Below, piece by piece: positions 43,201 to 50,709 of a stretch of DNA of 64,000 bases. Within the stretch, counting starts at the first letter, position 1. Every line of letters begins with the position of its first letter. Position numbers and translations under genes: made by a program. Below the pieces are notes generated by a model. It searched no databases and had not been told where the DNA came from. It worked only from the letters and a program-made list of their open reading frames with translations. Source of the DNA: Pseudonocardia humida (lineage in GTDB: Bacteria; Actinomycetota; Actinomycetes; Mycobacteriales; Pseudonocardiaceae); NCBI RefSeq assembly GCF_023898865.1, contig NZ_JAGSOV010000050.1:38201-102200 (forward strand), given 5' to 3'.

Positions 43201-44609
43201 AACTCCTGGCCGACGCCGCCCAGCTCGCCGCGACCGAGCGCACTGCGGGTTGGCTCGATGAGCTGACCGGCGACGGCCTGCTCACCGGACAGCAGCGGGC
43301 GCGGATCGCCGCCGAAGACGGCACGGCGTCGCTGACGCGCGTGCTGCGGCGGGTCGAGCTGGCCGGCCGGGACGCCCGCCGCGTCCTGGCCCGCGCGATC
43401 GGCGAGCGCCCGCTCGACGGTGCCCGCAACACCACCAACGTCATCTACAGCCGGATCACCGACCAGGGCCGATTCGACCCGGTCGGCGAGAGCTGGAGGG
43501 ACTGGACCCCGCGCGTGGACAACGCCGAGTGGCAGCGCTACCTCGACGGTCTGGCTGCGGCGGCCGATTCCCGCGCCGAGGAGCTGGGGCGCCAGGCCGC
43601 GTCCGAACAGCCGGAGTGGGCCGTCGAGGCCCTTGGCCCGGTGCCGGATGGTCTCGGTGACCGAACCGAGTGGGAGCGGCAAGCTGGCATCGTCGCCGCC
43701 TACCGCGAGCTGCGGGGCGCTGAGGACGGTGCCGACGCGCTCGGGCCGGCGCCGGCGCCCGGCCAGGTCGAGCAGTACGCGGCCTTCCGCGCGGCGTGGC
43801 GGACCCTGGGCCGTCCCGAGATCGACCGGGAGGAGATCGAGCTGTCGGACGGGCAGCTGCGGATGCGCGTGCGCGCCGCAGAGCGGGAGACGACATGGGC
43901 GCCGCGCTACGTCGCCAACGAGCTGGCCGGCACCCGTCAGGCCGCTGAGCGCCACCGCCAGACCTCCGCGCTGCGGTCGGCCGAAGCGGCAGCGGCTGCC
44001 GACGTAGCCGAGGCCGCCCGGCTGCAGCAGGAGGCGACCGACGCCGAGGCGCTCGCCCGGGTGCTCGATGCGCGCGCCGCCGAGCTCCAGGACGTCGACG
44101 AGGCGCGGGCGCACTGGCTGGCGCACACGGCCGGCACGCGCGCCGCCGCCGAGCGGGCGAAGGCCGAGCTGAGCGTCCGCCATGCTGACGACACCGAGCC
44201 GGAGCCGGTCGTCACCGCCGAGGAGTGGCTCGCCGCGCACCGCGAGGACCTGGCCGTGGAGGACCCGCACCGCCGGATCACGGACGAGTCGGAGTTCGCC
44301 GACGAGCGGCCACTCGCAGCGGCCGACGCAGTCGAGACGGGCGTGCCAGACATCCGCGAAGTCGCCGAGCGGGAGCCGGCGCCCGTGAACGAGGACGCCG
44401 TCCGCGTGCCGAGCGCGGACGAGACCAGCTCGGCGCTCGACGAGGCTCGGCGGGCGCTGGCAGAGCTGCGGGCCCGCGAGGTTGTCGACGTCGAGGCGGA
44501 GCGGCGCGAGCAGCTGGCGGATTGGCAGGCGCGGGACGTCGAGGACAGCTGGTCCGCGGCCGACGCCGAGCAGGCCGCGCCAGACCTCGACCAGGCGGAC
44601 GTGCGGTAG
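40275..44609 (+). CDS. MobF (TrwC/TraA-like) relaxase-helicase
   Basis: A 1444-residue protein; ATG at 40275 with GAGG eight bases before is preferred over GTG 40266 and gives the family start MLRVSRGYS. The relaxase domain has the catalytic Tyr pair in ENYYTGAV (24-25) and the metal-binding His triad end in DPQLHIHNPILNRVE near 230. The helicase part has Walker A GPAGTGKS near 557, VVDESAMTD, LLVGDHRQL and the late TVHAAQGIT motif of RecD-like SF1 helicases. The last 350 residues are helical and Glu/Arg-rich, possibly for protein docking. It nicks oriT and unwinds the strand for transfer. Confidence 0.92.
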   Translation: MLRVSRGYSPEYLLREVATGRENYYTGAVTDGEPPGRWWGAGAEKLGLTGLVDAQDMRALYERYLDPRHEAFRDPARWDEVPTLGHTGRRYLSEDELYGQALEREPDASAERRAELRTEAGKAARHNVAFLDVTFSVQKSVTLLHTAFEAQEVAARNGGGHETAAAWGQFRQAVEDAIWAGNNAALGYLADNAGYARVGHHGGAAGRFVDAHDWVVASFFQHDSRDRDPQLHIHNPILNRVEGPDGKWRTLDSRAIHRFRPAAAAVAERTTEERLTHALGLLVATRPDGKSREVVGVDAEAMALISSRRRAVTAKADELIAAFEVRYGRAPNGLERDRLCQQATLITRKAKSHDGESREQLLDRVDAQLRGEVAGGLAGVAHQALAAREQAPAPHTWSPTAVIETALADVQERKAAWTRADLMRAVNTALPDCLGLPDGARVAELLDQLTDEGLRYAVPLDASRPGHESLPAEMRLANGESVYQAAGARLYVTPDHVHTERMLVAATTAGGAAALPPEVARRFVDQLAASGIELGLDQAAAVRGVLTSGARVESLVGPAGTGKSFVVGTLARAWTDPEFTGGANRRVFGLATSQIATDVLTGEGLTARNVARWLATQERLTAGPSSSPGPADEDRLWRLRAGDLVVVDESAMTDTAALAAIHRYVDAADAKLLLVGDHRQLAAVGAGGGMELLAASGARYELAEARRFAAPWEQQASLRLRAGDGTVLRDYHQHGRVLDSGTTDQAEQTATSAWLGDTLAGRHSVLLVDTNEQAARLSAQLRAELVRLGRVEERGVPLGLQGTYAGAGDLVQARRNGWHLAGQEGNRRGPINRETYRVLATREDGGLEVAPVVGGERMVLPGDYVSEHVALGYASTVHAAQGITVDTSHSVITPNTGPAALYVGMTRGRHANTAHVATTATVDDPSQGGERQALHRDPLSVLDSILDTADQAASRSALATATESAEEAESVRTPAELLADAAQLAATERTAGWLDELTGDGLLTGQQRARIAAEDGTASLTRVLRRVELAGRDARRVLARAIGERPLDGARNTTNVIYSRITDQGRFDPVGESWRDWTPRVDNAEWQRYLDGLAAAADSRAEELGRQAASEQPEWAVEALGPVPDGLGDRTEWERQAGIVAAYRELRGAEDGADALGPAPAPGQVEQYAAFRAAWRTLGRPEIDREEIELSDGQLRMRVRAAERETTWAPRYVANELAGTRQAAERHRQTSALRSAEAAAAADVAEAARLQQEATDAEALARVLDARAAELQDVDEARAHWLAHTAGTRAAAERAKAELSVRHADDTEPEPVVTAEEWLAAHREDLAVEDPHRRITDESEFADERPLAAADAVETGVPDIREVAEREPAPVNEDAVRVPSADETSSALDEARRALAELRAREVVDVEAERREQLADWQARDVEDSWSAADAEQAAPDLDQADVR

Positions 44610-44625
44610 CCGGCCGACTGAGGCG

Positions 44626-45033
44626 TCAGGCCGGCGCCGCGGTGGCGACCGAGGCCACCGCAAGCGGCGCCGGCCCGTTGCGCCGCCACGCCCAGCGCAG
44701 CGTCGCCCGGATTCCATTGCACCAGCCGGGCCGCGACCGGCAGAGGTCAGGCTGGCGCTCACCGAGGCTCTCCGCGGCCAAGTACTCGGCTTCGATCAGC
44801 TCCTCGTGCGCTGTCGTGGCGCTACGGGAGATGGGGGAAGACGCGACGTAGGAGCGGCCGGTGGAGCTGCGCACCGTGGCGCCGGCGAGCCAGCGGCAGG
44901 TCACGACGACGCCGGCGACGTACCAGTCGGCGCCGTCGTCCTGTGCCTCCGCCGCCGCCCACACGGCCGCGAACTCCTCGCGCCGCACCCGCAGATTGTC
45001 GAGCGGGATGCGGGAGACGTGCTGCTCCGTCAC
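44626..45033 (-). CDS. Small protein convergent to the relaxase gene
   Basis: GTG at 45033 has GGAGGG six bases upstream; the ATG at 45039 would directly abut it. The 135-residue product has VRREEFAAVWAAAEAQDDGA, WYVAGVVVTCRWLAGATV and ISRSATTAHEELIEAEYLAA and a basic, Trp-rich end. No family is recognised. It may be a regulator or accessory factor of the transfer module. Confidence 0.55.
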   Translation of the reverse strand: MTEQHVSRIPLDNLRVRREEFAAVWAAAEAQDDGADWYVAGVVVTCRWLAGATVRSSTGRSYVASSPISRSATTAHEELIEAEYLAAESLGERQPDLCRSRPGWCNGIRATLRWAWRRNGPAPLAVASVATAAPA

Positions 45034-45393
45034 GCGCATCCCTCCAGGGTGGCAGCGGCGTCCGACAAGCCACGACGTCCGAGCGGGGTTGACCGGACCG
45101 CCGGATGGGTGGTCGCGGCTATGCGCTCAAGGCCGCGCGGGCCGAGGAACTGCTGGTGGACGCCTTCGGCGCCTACCTGCCGTGGTGGGGTGGATGGCCC
45201 TTCCTCAGTGGCCGCAATCGTGGCCGTCGCTCGTCACACGTCAAGGTCGTACGTCCTCGCTTCGCTCCGGGCGCTCCACCTTGACCTGCTCCTCATCGAC
45301 GGCGGTTCGGCCTGGACGGAGGAAAGGCGGGGTCTGAGGGAGGGGTAATTGTCAGTCCCAGCTCAACCTGCGTGACCCGGCCCATCGGGCTAT
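45034..45393. other. Intergenic region between transfer and defence modules
   Basis: No supported gene. A 60-codon frame from ATG 45103 reads GYALKAARAEELLVDAFGAY then LPWWGGWPF, which looks partly protein-like but has no known match. GC content falls sharply near 45350, marking the edge of the cargo. Confidence 0.35.
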
Positions 45394-47421
45394 TTATGTG
45401 ACCGGCAAAAGAATCTTCGTTCGCGAGGGGAACGATATCAAACGGTGACGTATTCCTGCGAGCATGGCAACAAGTGAGGCCTCCTCCTCGCTTGTTGCGA
45501 AGATTATCTGAGCGCCACTGTTGCCATCTGATGCGGCTCGCGACAGTAGTGCCTGAAAGCTGAACCTACTCGTCTCTTGTTGGCGAGGTTCGTCGAAGAG
45601 TAGAAGTGACGGGTGGTTAGTCTCGTACCGTTGCCCAGTTTCCAGTATTGCCAGAAGGTAGGCCCAGATGACACGCACCATATCGCTTGCGGAGAGGTCA
45701 AACCCCAGATCGAAGCCTTCATGTATGGGACGGTACGTGTCCAATGAAACTTCAAGTGAGTTCGGGTCCAATGAGCTAAATCCATAGCTCAAGAGCTGCT
45801 GCCTGAGCGCCCCCTGAAGATAGTTAAGCTTACCAATGTCTTGCTGGCTTAGGTCGCGATTCAATTCGGCAAGAAGTTCGCGATTCTTCCTGAGTTGCTC
45901 AGCGCGCGACTGCAGGTTTTTGGTTGCGACTGTAACCTGGTCTCGCAGGCTTCGAAGTGCAACAAGCCGGTCTTCGATTCGCACACGTTCCGTGGCTTCT
46001 TCAATTGAAGGCATTGCCGAAGGTGCGACGAGCAGGTCTTTAACTGTGCGGATCCTGCGCCGGAGTTCGGCTGCCTCATCGCGGAGGCGGGTTAACCGCA
46101 CCTCTTCGCTCTCGCGTCTCCGCAGCTCATCCGATCGCATTGCCCGGTAGGTCTTTAGCTCCTGTTCGATGAATGCAATATTCTCATCTTCCGTCATGGA
46201 ACTGTTGGTCACGTCGAAGCCATCGGGCAATTCTTGCTCGCATGTTGGACATGTCAAATCGACGGTCAACGCCTCGACGTTTTCGCCGCCGAGCCGCCGA
46301 AGAGTGGCGGCATCTTTGTGGCGCTGCAGGTCTTCCTCTAGGACGGCTACTCGGATGTCAAGACTTGCGACACGAGCATGTGCCTCCTCGTGAGCGGTGA
46401 CAGCCTGCTGCAATGCGATGGTCAGAGTCGTGTATTGATCGCCGACGCCTTCGAGGTCTGCTTCGAGCACGGCGGCATTCTCGCCGACAGTCGATACGGG
46501 TCGTGTTCGTAGTTCTTCGAGCCGCGCCTCCTGTCTGTTTATTTCTTCATCGATGCTGTGCCAGTCCTGGTTGCTAGGGACGACCGCCTGGGCCTGTACA
46601 TTGCTGGGGGTTGTGGCGGGTCGGCTATAACTGCCTCGCAGGATGGCGCCGGAATTCCGGGCAACTGCCTCAATCTCTGCAACTATTGTGCGCCACTCAT
46701 TACTTATGATTGATGCGGCCGCCTCTAGTCGTTGGCGTTGAAGTACAATTTTGTATGAGTCGAGGCCGAGTACGAACTCGGCAGATCGCTTGCCAACATC
46801 TCTAATTTGGTAATGATTGGGGATGCGTGCTTGAATGCCGGACCAGCCGCGCTTCTGTTCCACAAAGAAGTACGGAAACAAGCATTCAAGATATAGCGGG
46901 CCCTCGCTTCCGTCATTTCTAGCTACGCGAGGCAGATCCCATCCTACAAAGCGGGCAAGCTCGAAATGAAAGCCTGCCTCGCGTTGAGCGCCCCCACTCC
47001 TTCCTACGAAGTAGTCTCGCCGAATCCGAATCTTCTGTCCGGTATCGCCTGCAATTGATCGAGTCCGTGTCGTCTCGATCAGAGATTTATCTTTGTCTGC
47101 ACTGACGACGGCGCGACGAGCCGTCATTCTTTCGCCGGCTTCATTCTGGATCTCAAGGGAAACCCACGACTCCAAGACGGCTAAATTGACACCGGCAACC
47201 TCAATCGCATCAGTCATTGCATGAGGAAGGGGGACAACCCGACGAGGGTTCAGCATGCCTTCCAGGCCCAAGGCGTATATGACGCCCTGCATGCATGTGG
47301 ATTTGCCGCTTGAGTTGTCGGCGCGAAGAACGTTGAGGCCGTCATCAAACGTAAGGTCGGTCCCGAAGAGCCCAGATTCCGTTCGAACTCTGAGTTCGAG
47401 ACGCCGCAGTCGGAGCATCAT
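45394..47421 (-). CDS. SMC/Rad50-like ATPase of a Lamassu/ABC-3C-type defence operon
   Basis: A 675-residue protein with ATG at 47421 overlapping the previous gene. The N-terminal half-domain has GLNVLRADNSSGKSTCMQGV (Walker Lys40); the C-terminal half has LLLFDEPRQQETSRFSFQAL and IIFATSEEEASLVAM. Between them are coiled coils (LRRRESEEVRLTRLRDEAAE) and a zinc-hook-like CPTCEQE near 400. This is the layout of DUF3732-like SMC proteins (LmuB) that, with a small middle protein and a nuclease, form Lamassu/ABC-3C systems sensing foreign DNA. Low GC compared with the transfer genes. Confidence 0.75.
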   Translation of the reverse strand: MMLRLRRLELRVRTESGLFGTDLTFDDGLNVLRADNSSGKSTCMQGVIYALGLEGMLNPRRVVPLPHAMTDAIEVAGVNLAVLESWVSLEIQNEAGERMTARRAVVSADKDKSLIETTRTRSIAGDTGQKIRIRRDYFVGRSGGAQREAGFHFELARFVGWDLPRVARNDGSEGPLYLECLFPYFFVEQKRGWSGIQARIPNHYQIRDVGKRSAEFVLGLDSYKIVLQRQRLEAAASIISNEWRTIVAEIEAVARNSGAILRGSYSRPATTPSNVQAQAVVPSNQDWHSIDEEINRQEARLEELRTRPVSTVGENAAVLEADLEGVGDQYTTLTIALQQAVTAHEEAHARVASLDIRVAVLEEDLQRHKDAATLRRLGGENVEALTVDLTCPTCEQELPDGFDVTNSSMTEDENIAFIEQELKTYRAMRSDELRRRESEEVRLTRLRDEAAELRRRIRTVKDLLVAPSAMPSIEEATERVRIEDRLVALRSLRDQVTVATKNLQSRAEQLRKNRELLAELNRDLSQQDIGKLNYLQGALRQQLLSYGFSSLDPNSLEVSLDTYRPIHEGFDLGFDLSASDMVRVIWAYLLAILETGQRYETNHPSLLLFDEPRQQETSRFSFQALLSRAASDGNSGAQIIFATSEEEASLVAMLAGIRHRLISFPSRTKILLPVT

Positions 47422-47906
47422 TTCCGTGCCGCCAAGATTGCGTTGAACTCTTTTTGTGTGATACGCATTGGTAGTCGATCCAGGAAGGTCTTCTCGGCCT
47501 GAAATAGATTGGGATTTCTGCTAACTAGACGACCTAACGCTTTCCCATCATCGGTCAGGCGGACCGTGCCATTCGCTTGCTGCTTGACTAGGCCGAGAGC
47601 ATCCGCAATCTTCACTGTTCGAGTAAGTGAAGGGTCATTACGTAGCAAGACGTCACTGGGGCCTTCTTGTCCTGCAAGGGCGCGCAGCAGGGTTGCTTGA
47701 ATCAAGGGAGATCGCAAGGACGCCATGAGCAAGTGGAGCTGCTGATTTCCCGCTGCCTGCCCGCGACAGCGCAACAGAACTAGGGCGAGGGCTCCAAATC
47801 TCCATGACATTCTAAGGTCGCCAGGAATGGGGTCGGGCCGTTGCCTGAATCGAATAGTCTGCTCGTTGCGGCCGAAGAGTTCCTCGAGTTCGTCAAGCTG
47901 ACTCAC
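47418..47906 (-). CDS. ABC-3C middle-component-like winged-helix protein
   Basis: A 162-residue protein overlapping both neighbours (14 bases at its start, 4 at its end). It is mostly helical, with a winged-helix pattern in IADALGLVKQQANGTVRLTD and DGKALGRLVSRNPNLF. Size, position between nuclease and SMC genes and translational coupling match the middle component (LmuC/ABC-3C MC) known from such systems. Sequence alone would not identify it. Confidence 0.6.
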   Translation of the reverse strand: MSQLDELEELFGRNEQTIRFRQRPDPIPGDLRMSWRFGALALVLLRCRGQAAGNQQLHLLMASLRSPLIQATLLRALAGQEGPSDVLLRNDPSLTRTVKIADALGLVKQQANGTVRLTDDGKALGRLVSRNPNLFQAEKTFLDRLPMRITQKEFNAILAARK

Positions 47907-48813
47907 TGTGATCCTCGCCGTAGAATTCCAACGGGCAGCGCATTAGCCAGTCGGCGACCGCGCTCCACGCGATGGCCCTACAAAACGGCTCGCCTAATGT
48001 GGGAACATTCTGTTCTAGCTCACGCTGCAGGTCCTTAGCGATCGATGTTACATTCTGTGATGTTGGGCGCCCATCGATACTGTGCTCCAGGACAAGCAGC
48101 CTTTCCTTTCGGTATATATTCCTAGTTGCTGACTCCCACTGATCTGGATAACGCGGTCGGAGCGCCGACAGCGTATTGTTTCCGAAAACGTGCTGCGTAA
48201 TCAAGCTCTGGAGATATTCTTTGCGCCGGATTGGATTCGAGATAATCGCTGATAGCTTGTGATTAGCAACTTCCACCAGCGCTTCGTGCTCGCCGATCCA
48301 TGAGGCAATGTCCGATTCATCTGGTTCCGCGACTACTACCAGGTCACGTGGTTGCTCAAGAATTTGTCGCCGCTCATCCGCGTAGTCGTCGTCGGTAACA
48401 ACTACAACCCGGAAGTCATCGTGCAAGTGAGGCAGTTTGTGTTCGCGACATTCTTCAGTCTTTGTTGCTGCATGCTGAACGATCTGGCTCGACTCAAAAA
48501 CAGGAACAAGAAACATGTAGCGCTTGATTTTTACCGACCCTAGCAACTTGCATAGCTCGTCCTTCTTGCTGATAAGCTTACCCAGGTCTACGGTCAACTT
48601 GTCCCGTTGCTTCTCATAGCGTTCTTTAACCGAGGGAAACCCTTGCGTAGCGTAGCACTGGAATGCGTGTCCCGAGAAAGTGAATGCCTCAATTCCTAGG
48701 TCGCCACGGTGCCGTGCAGGAACTCGCTGGATTTCATCGGCGCCGTACTTTCGTCGCATTAGGAGGAGGCACCATTCTTCCCAGTCCTCACCGAGCCACT
48801 CCTTCTCGGTCAT
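47893..48813 (-). CDS. Putative nuclease effector of the Lamassu/ABC-3C-like operon
   Basis: A 306-residue protein with ATG at 48813, first gene of the operon. Residues 1-60 look like a PD-(D/E)XK nuclease start: WEEWCLLLMRRKYG, RHRGDLGIEAFTFSGHAFQC, with Asp and Glu at expected places, but QCYA has no Lys where Q-x-K is usual. A long basic helix follows (RYEKQRDKLTVDLGKLISKK) and then a domain with FLVPVFESSQIVQHA. The C-terminal 120 residues (YLQSLITQHVFGNN) would match the part that binds the SMC partner. Effector activity is inferred from context. Confidence 0.6.
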   Translation of the reverse strand: MTEKEWLGEDWEEWCLLLMRRKYGADEIQRVPARHRGDLGIEAFTFSGHAFQCYATQGFPSVKERYEKQRDKLTVDLGKLISKKDELCKLLGSVKIKRYMFLVPVFESSQIVQHAATKTEECREHKLPHLHDDFRVVVVTDDDYADERRQILEQPRDLVVVAEPDESDIASWIGEHEALVEVANHKLSAIISNPIRRKEYLQSLITQHVFGNNTLSALRPRYPDQWESATRNIYRKERLLVLEHSIDGRPTSQNVTSIAKDLQRELEQNVPTLGEPFCRAIAWSAVADWLMRCPLEFYGEDHSESA

Positions 48814-48981
48814 GCGGGTTCCGCGCCGGAGACATCGAGTTGCTGCCTGGCTGCCTCGGCAGACTGACGGCGAGAAGGCTCGAACACGATCGGCATCGTA
48901 TAGGTCTTGCGTAACTTGGGGCGACTCTTGACACCGTCGGCTTCATGGACTATTGAGTGCCGACTGACTCTAGATCGTGCT

Positions 48982-48995
48982 CGAACGTGTGTTCG
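48982..48995. promoter_or_regulatory. Palindrome CGAAC-GTGT-GTTCG upstream of the defence operon
   Basis: A perfect five-base inverted repeat about 170 bases before the first gene of the operon, in the gap between it and the integrase. It may be an operator or part of the integrase terminator. Nothing else is seen in 48814-49011. Confidence 0.4.
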
Positions 48996-49011
48996 TAATC
49001 CAAGCCGATGA

Positions 49012-50461
49012 TCACGCAGTCGGGGACGCGTGCGGTACGACGAGGGTGGACGTCGGCGACACTAATGAGCGCTGACCTCGACGTGTGTGGACGTGCCCCT
49101 CTTGAGCCAGGAGTGCTAGCGCCCGGTGCGCTGTTCCAACCGCGACTGTGTGCCGGGCGGCCAGCTCTGCCACCGTGGGCAACGCGTCACCCGGTCGAAG
49201 ATCGCCAGCCGCAATAGTAGTACGGAGAGTGGCGGCTATCCGTTCATACGGGCTGCTGCGTGAAGCCTGGTCGGCAGCTGGCTTGTGCATGACGGCCGCG
49301 ATCGTCTGTGCTGCTCGACGGTCGGCCTCGCTCACCCAGGCGGCGTAGACCTTGAGCGTCGTGGAGCCGCCGCTACCGTGGCCCAGTCGACCTGCCACAG
49401 TTCGGATGTCAACGCCCGCTGCGATCAGCTCAGTAGCTGAGTAGTGCCGTAGTGAATGAAGTCGAGTACTTCGGAGCTTCAGGCGGAGAGCGAGCTTGCG
49501 ATAGCGCTGGCTAAGTGCGCGTGGCCTGTACGGTGTTGTTCCGTCAGGTGCTGGGGAGAAGACGAAGGCGTCGTTGCTAAGCGTGCAGCCCAGAGAAGTG
49601 CAGCGTTCGGCCCACATGCTCTGATGAGTTCGTAGCAGCCCGATGGTGTACTCATCGAGGGCAAGCCGGCGCCGCTGATTGGTCTTGGTCCGCTTCTCCT
49701 TGACTCCGGCCTTTGGCTGGGAGTTGCTGCGCTCGATCGTCAACTGCCCCTGATCGAGGTCTACGTGCCGCCAGCGCAGCGCTGAGATCTCGCCTCGCCG
49801 TGGCCCGGTGAGCATGGTGAGCCAGATGAGCAGACCCCACTCCGGGTCCCTCCATGCTGCGTTCAGGAGCGCTGCGGCCTCCTCTGCGCTCGGCGGGTCC
49901 GGCTCGGTCGGCTGCGGAGGCGGAGCGATCGCCATGGTCGCCTTGTTCACCCCGAGGTGCCGCCACCGCACGGCCCGGTCCAGCGCCCCGCGGATGATGT
50001 AGTGCACCTTCCGCGTCGTGCTGGTGCTCAGCGGCCGGCAGACGTGGCTGGCGCGGGCTCGGCCGGTGCACATGTCGCGGCAGCGGTGCAGGCGCGCGTA
50101 GTACCGCTCCAGCAGCTCGGCGTCGAGCTTCGCGGCCTGGAGGTCGCCGAAGACCGGCAGCACGTAGAGCCGGATCAGGTCGTCGTAGCGCTCGCGCGTC
50201 GTCTCCGCCAGCTGCACGACGTCGAGCCACTGCTCGACGGCCTGGCGCACCGTGATGTTGGACTTCGGGTGCTGGTCCTCGTCGACCTGGCGCTGCAGCC
50301 GGGTGAGGGCCTTCTCGGCCTCGTCGCGGGTCTTGGTGATCTCGCGGAGCCGGGCGCTCCTTGCCGGTCAGCGGGTCGGTGCCGGCGTAGACGATGGCCC
50401 GGTAGGAGCCGCTGGGCAGCTGCTCGATGTGGCCGCGGACGCGGCGCTTCCGGGGTGGCAT
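49012..50461 (-). pseudogene. Tyrosine integrase with C-terminal GntR-like winged helix, one frameshift
   Basis: From ATG 50461 the arm-binding domain reads RRVRGHIEQLPSGSYRAIVY and DPLTGKER, then the frame is lost at about 50354 where one extra base seems present; another frame goes on with LREITKTRDEAEKALTRLQR and an intact remainder. The core-binding domain (ETTRERYDDLIRLYVLPVFG) and the catalytic residues TGPRRGEISALRW, LHSLRHYSA and GRLGHGSG...LKVYA are present. About 80 extra residues form a GntR-type winged helix (YERIAATLRTTIAAGDLRPG, ALPTVAELAARHTVAVGTAH). It is 92 bases from the tRNA. Whether the indel is real decides if the element can still move. Confidence 0.8.
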
Positions 50462-50475
50462 GGACCGGACGGTAG

Positions 50476-50499
50476 CCACGAGTCGTTCCACGAGCCGTT
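50476..50499 (-). other. Tandem 12-bp arm-type sites, element 2 right end
   Basis: CCACGAGTCGTT (50476-50487) and CCACGAGCCGTT (50488-50499) stand head to tail just upstream of the integrase start, between it and the tRNA. The second belongs to the 20-base sequence that is also found inside the left end at 25990-26009. Confidence 0.65.
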
Positions 50500-50552
50500 C
50501 CATACGAGGAGACGGTTTGCGATCGTGAACGGCGAAGCCGCTGGTCAGCGTG

Positions 50553-50627
50553 TGGTGCCCCCGGCAGGATTCGAACCTGCGCTCCCGCCTCCGGAGGGCG
50601 GTGCTCTATCCCCTGAGCTACGGGGGC
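50553..50627 (-). tRNA. tRNA-Arg(CCG), integration target
   Basis: Reads on the minus strand from 50627 to the encoded CCA at 50555-50553. Acceptor GCCCCCG pairs with CGGGGGC, the D arm is GCTC...GAGC, the anticodon stem CCGCC...GGCGG with loop CTCCGGA (anticodon CCG), and the T arm GCAGG-TTCGAAT-CCTGC. The variable loop has four bases. Its 3' end faces the integrase, so insertion used the 3' half and left a full gene here. Confidence 0.95.
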
Positions 50628-50709
50628 CAACGGGGTCAACCCTAGCGCACCCCCACCGGCGCCTCCGAGCGGGTTGTCCCGGCCGGATCGGCGGCGAGGG
50701 CCCGCCTGA

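Larger units (their letters stand above)
25851..50598. mobile_element. Integrative mobile element 2 at tRNA-Arg(CCG)
   Basis: Bounded by the tRNA 3'-end repeat at 25851-25894 and the tRNA gene at 50553-50627, about 24.7 kb. It carries an integrase, an excisionase, a regulator, a coupling ATPase, a MobF relaxase, SpdB-like and other plasmid-type proteins, plus lower-GC cargo at both ends. Arm-type sites of the same sequence lie inside both ends. No VirB4, TraB/FtsK translocase or replication protein was seen, so it is either mobilisable or uses an unrecognised transfer channel. The integrase reads with a frameshift, so mobility is doubtful. Confidence 0.9.

Noticed and set aside
45103..45285. 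Sixty-codon frame with GYALKAARAEELLVDAFGAY
   Set aside because: No ribosome site, no known family, and the second half is low-complexity; kept only as a note in the intergenic entry.
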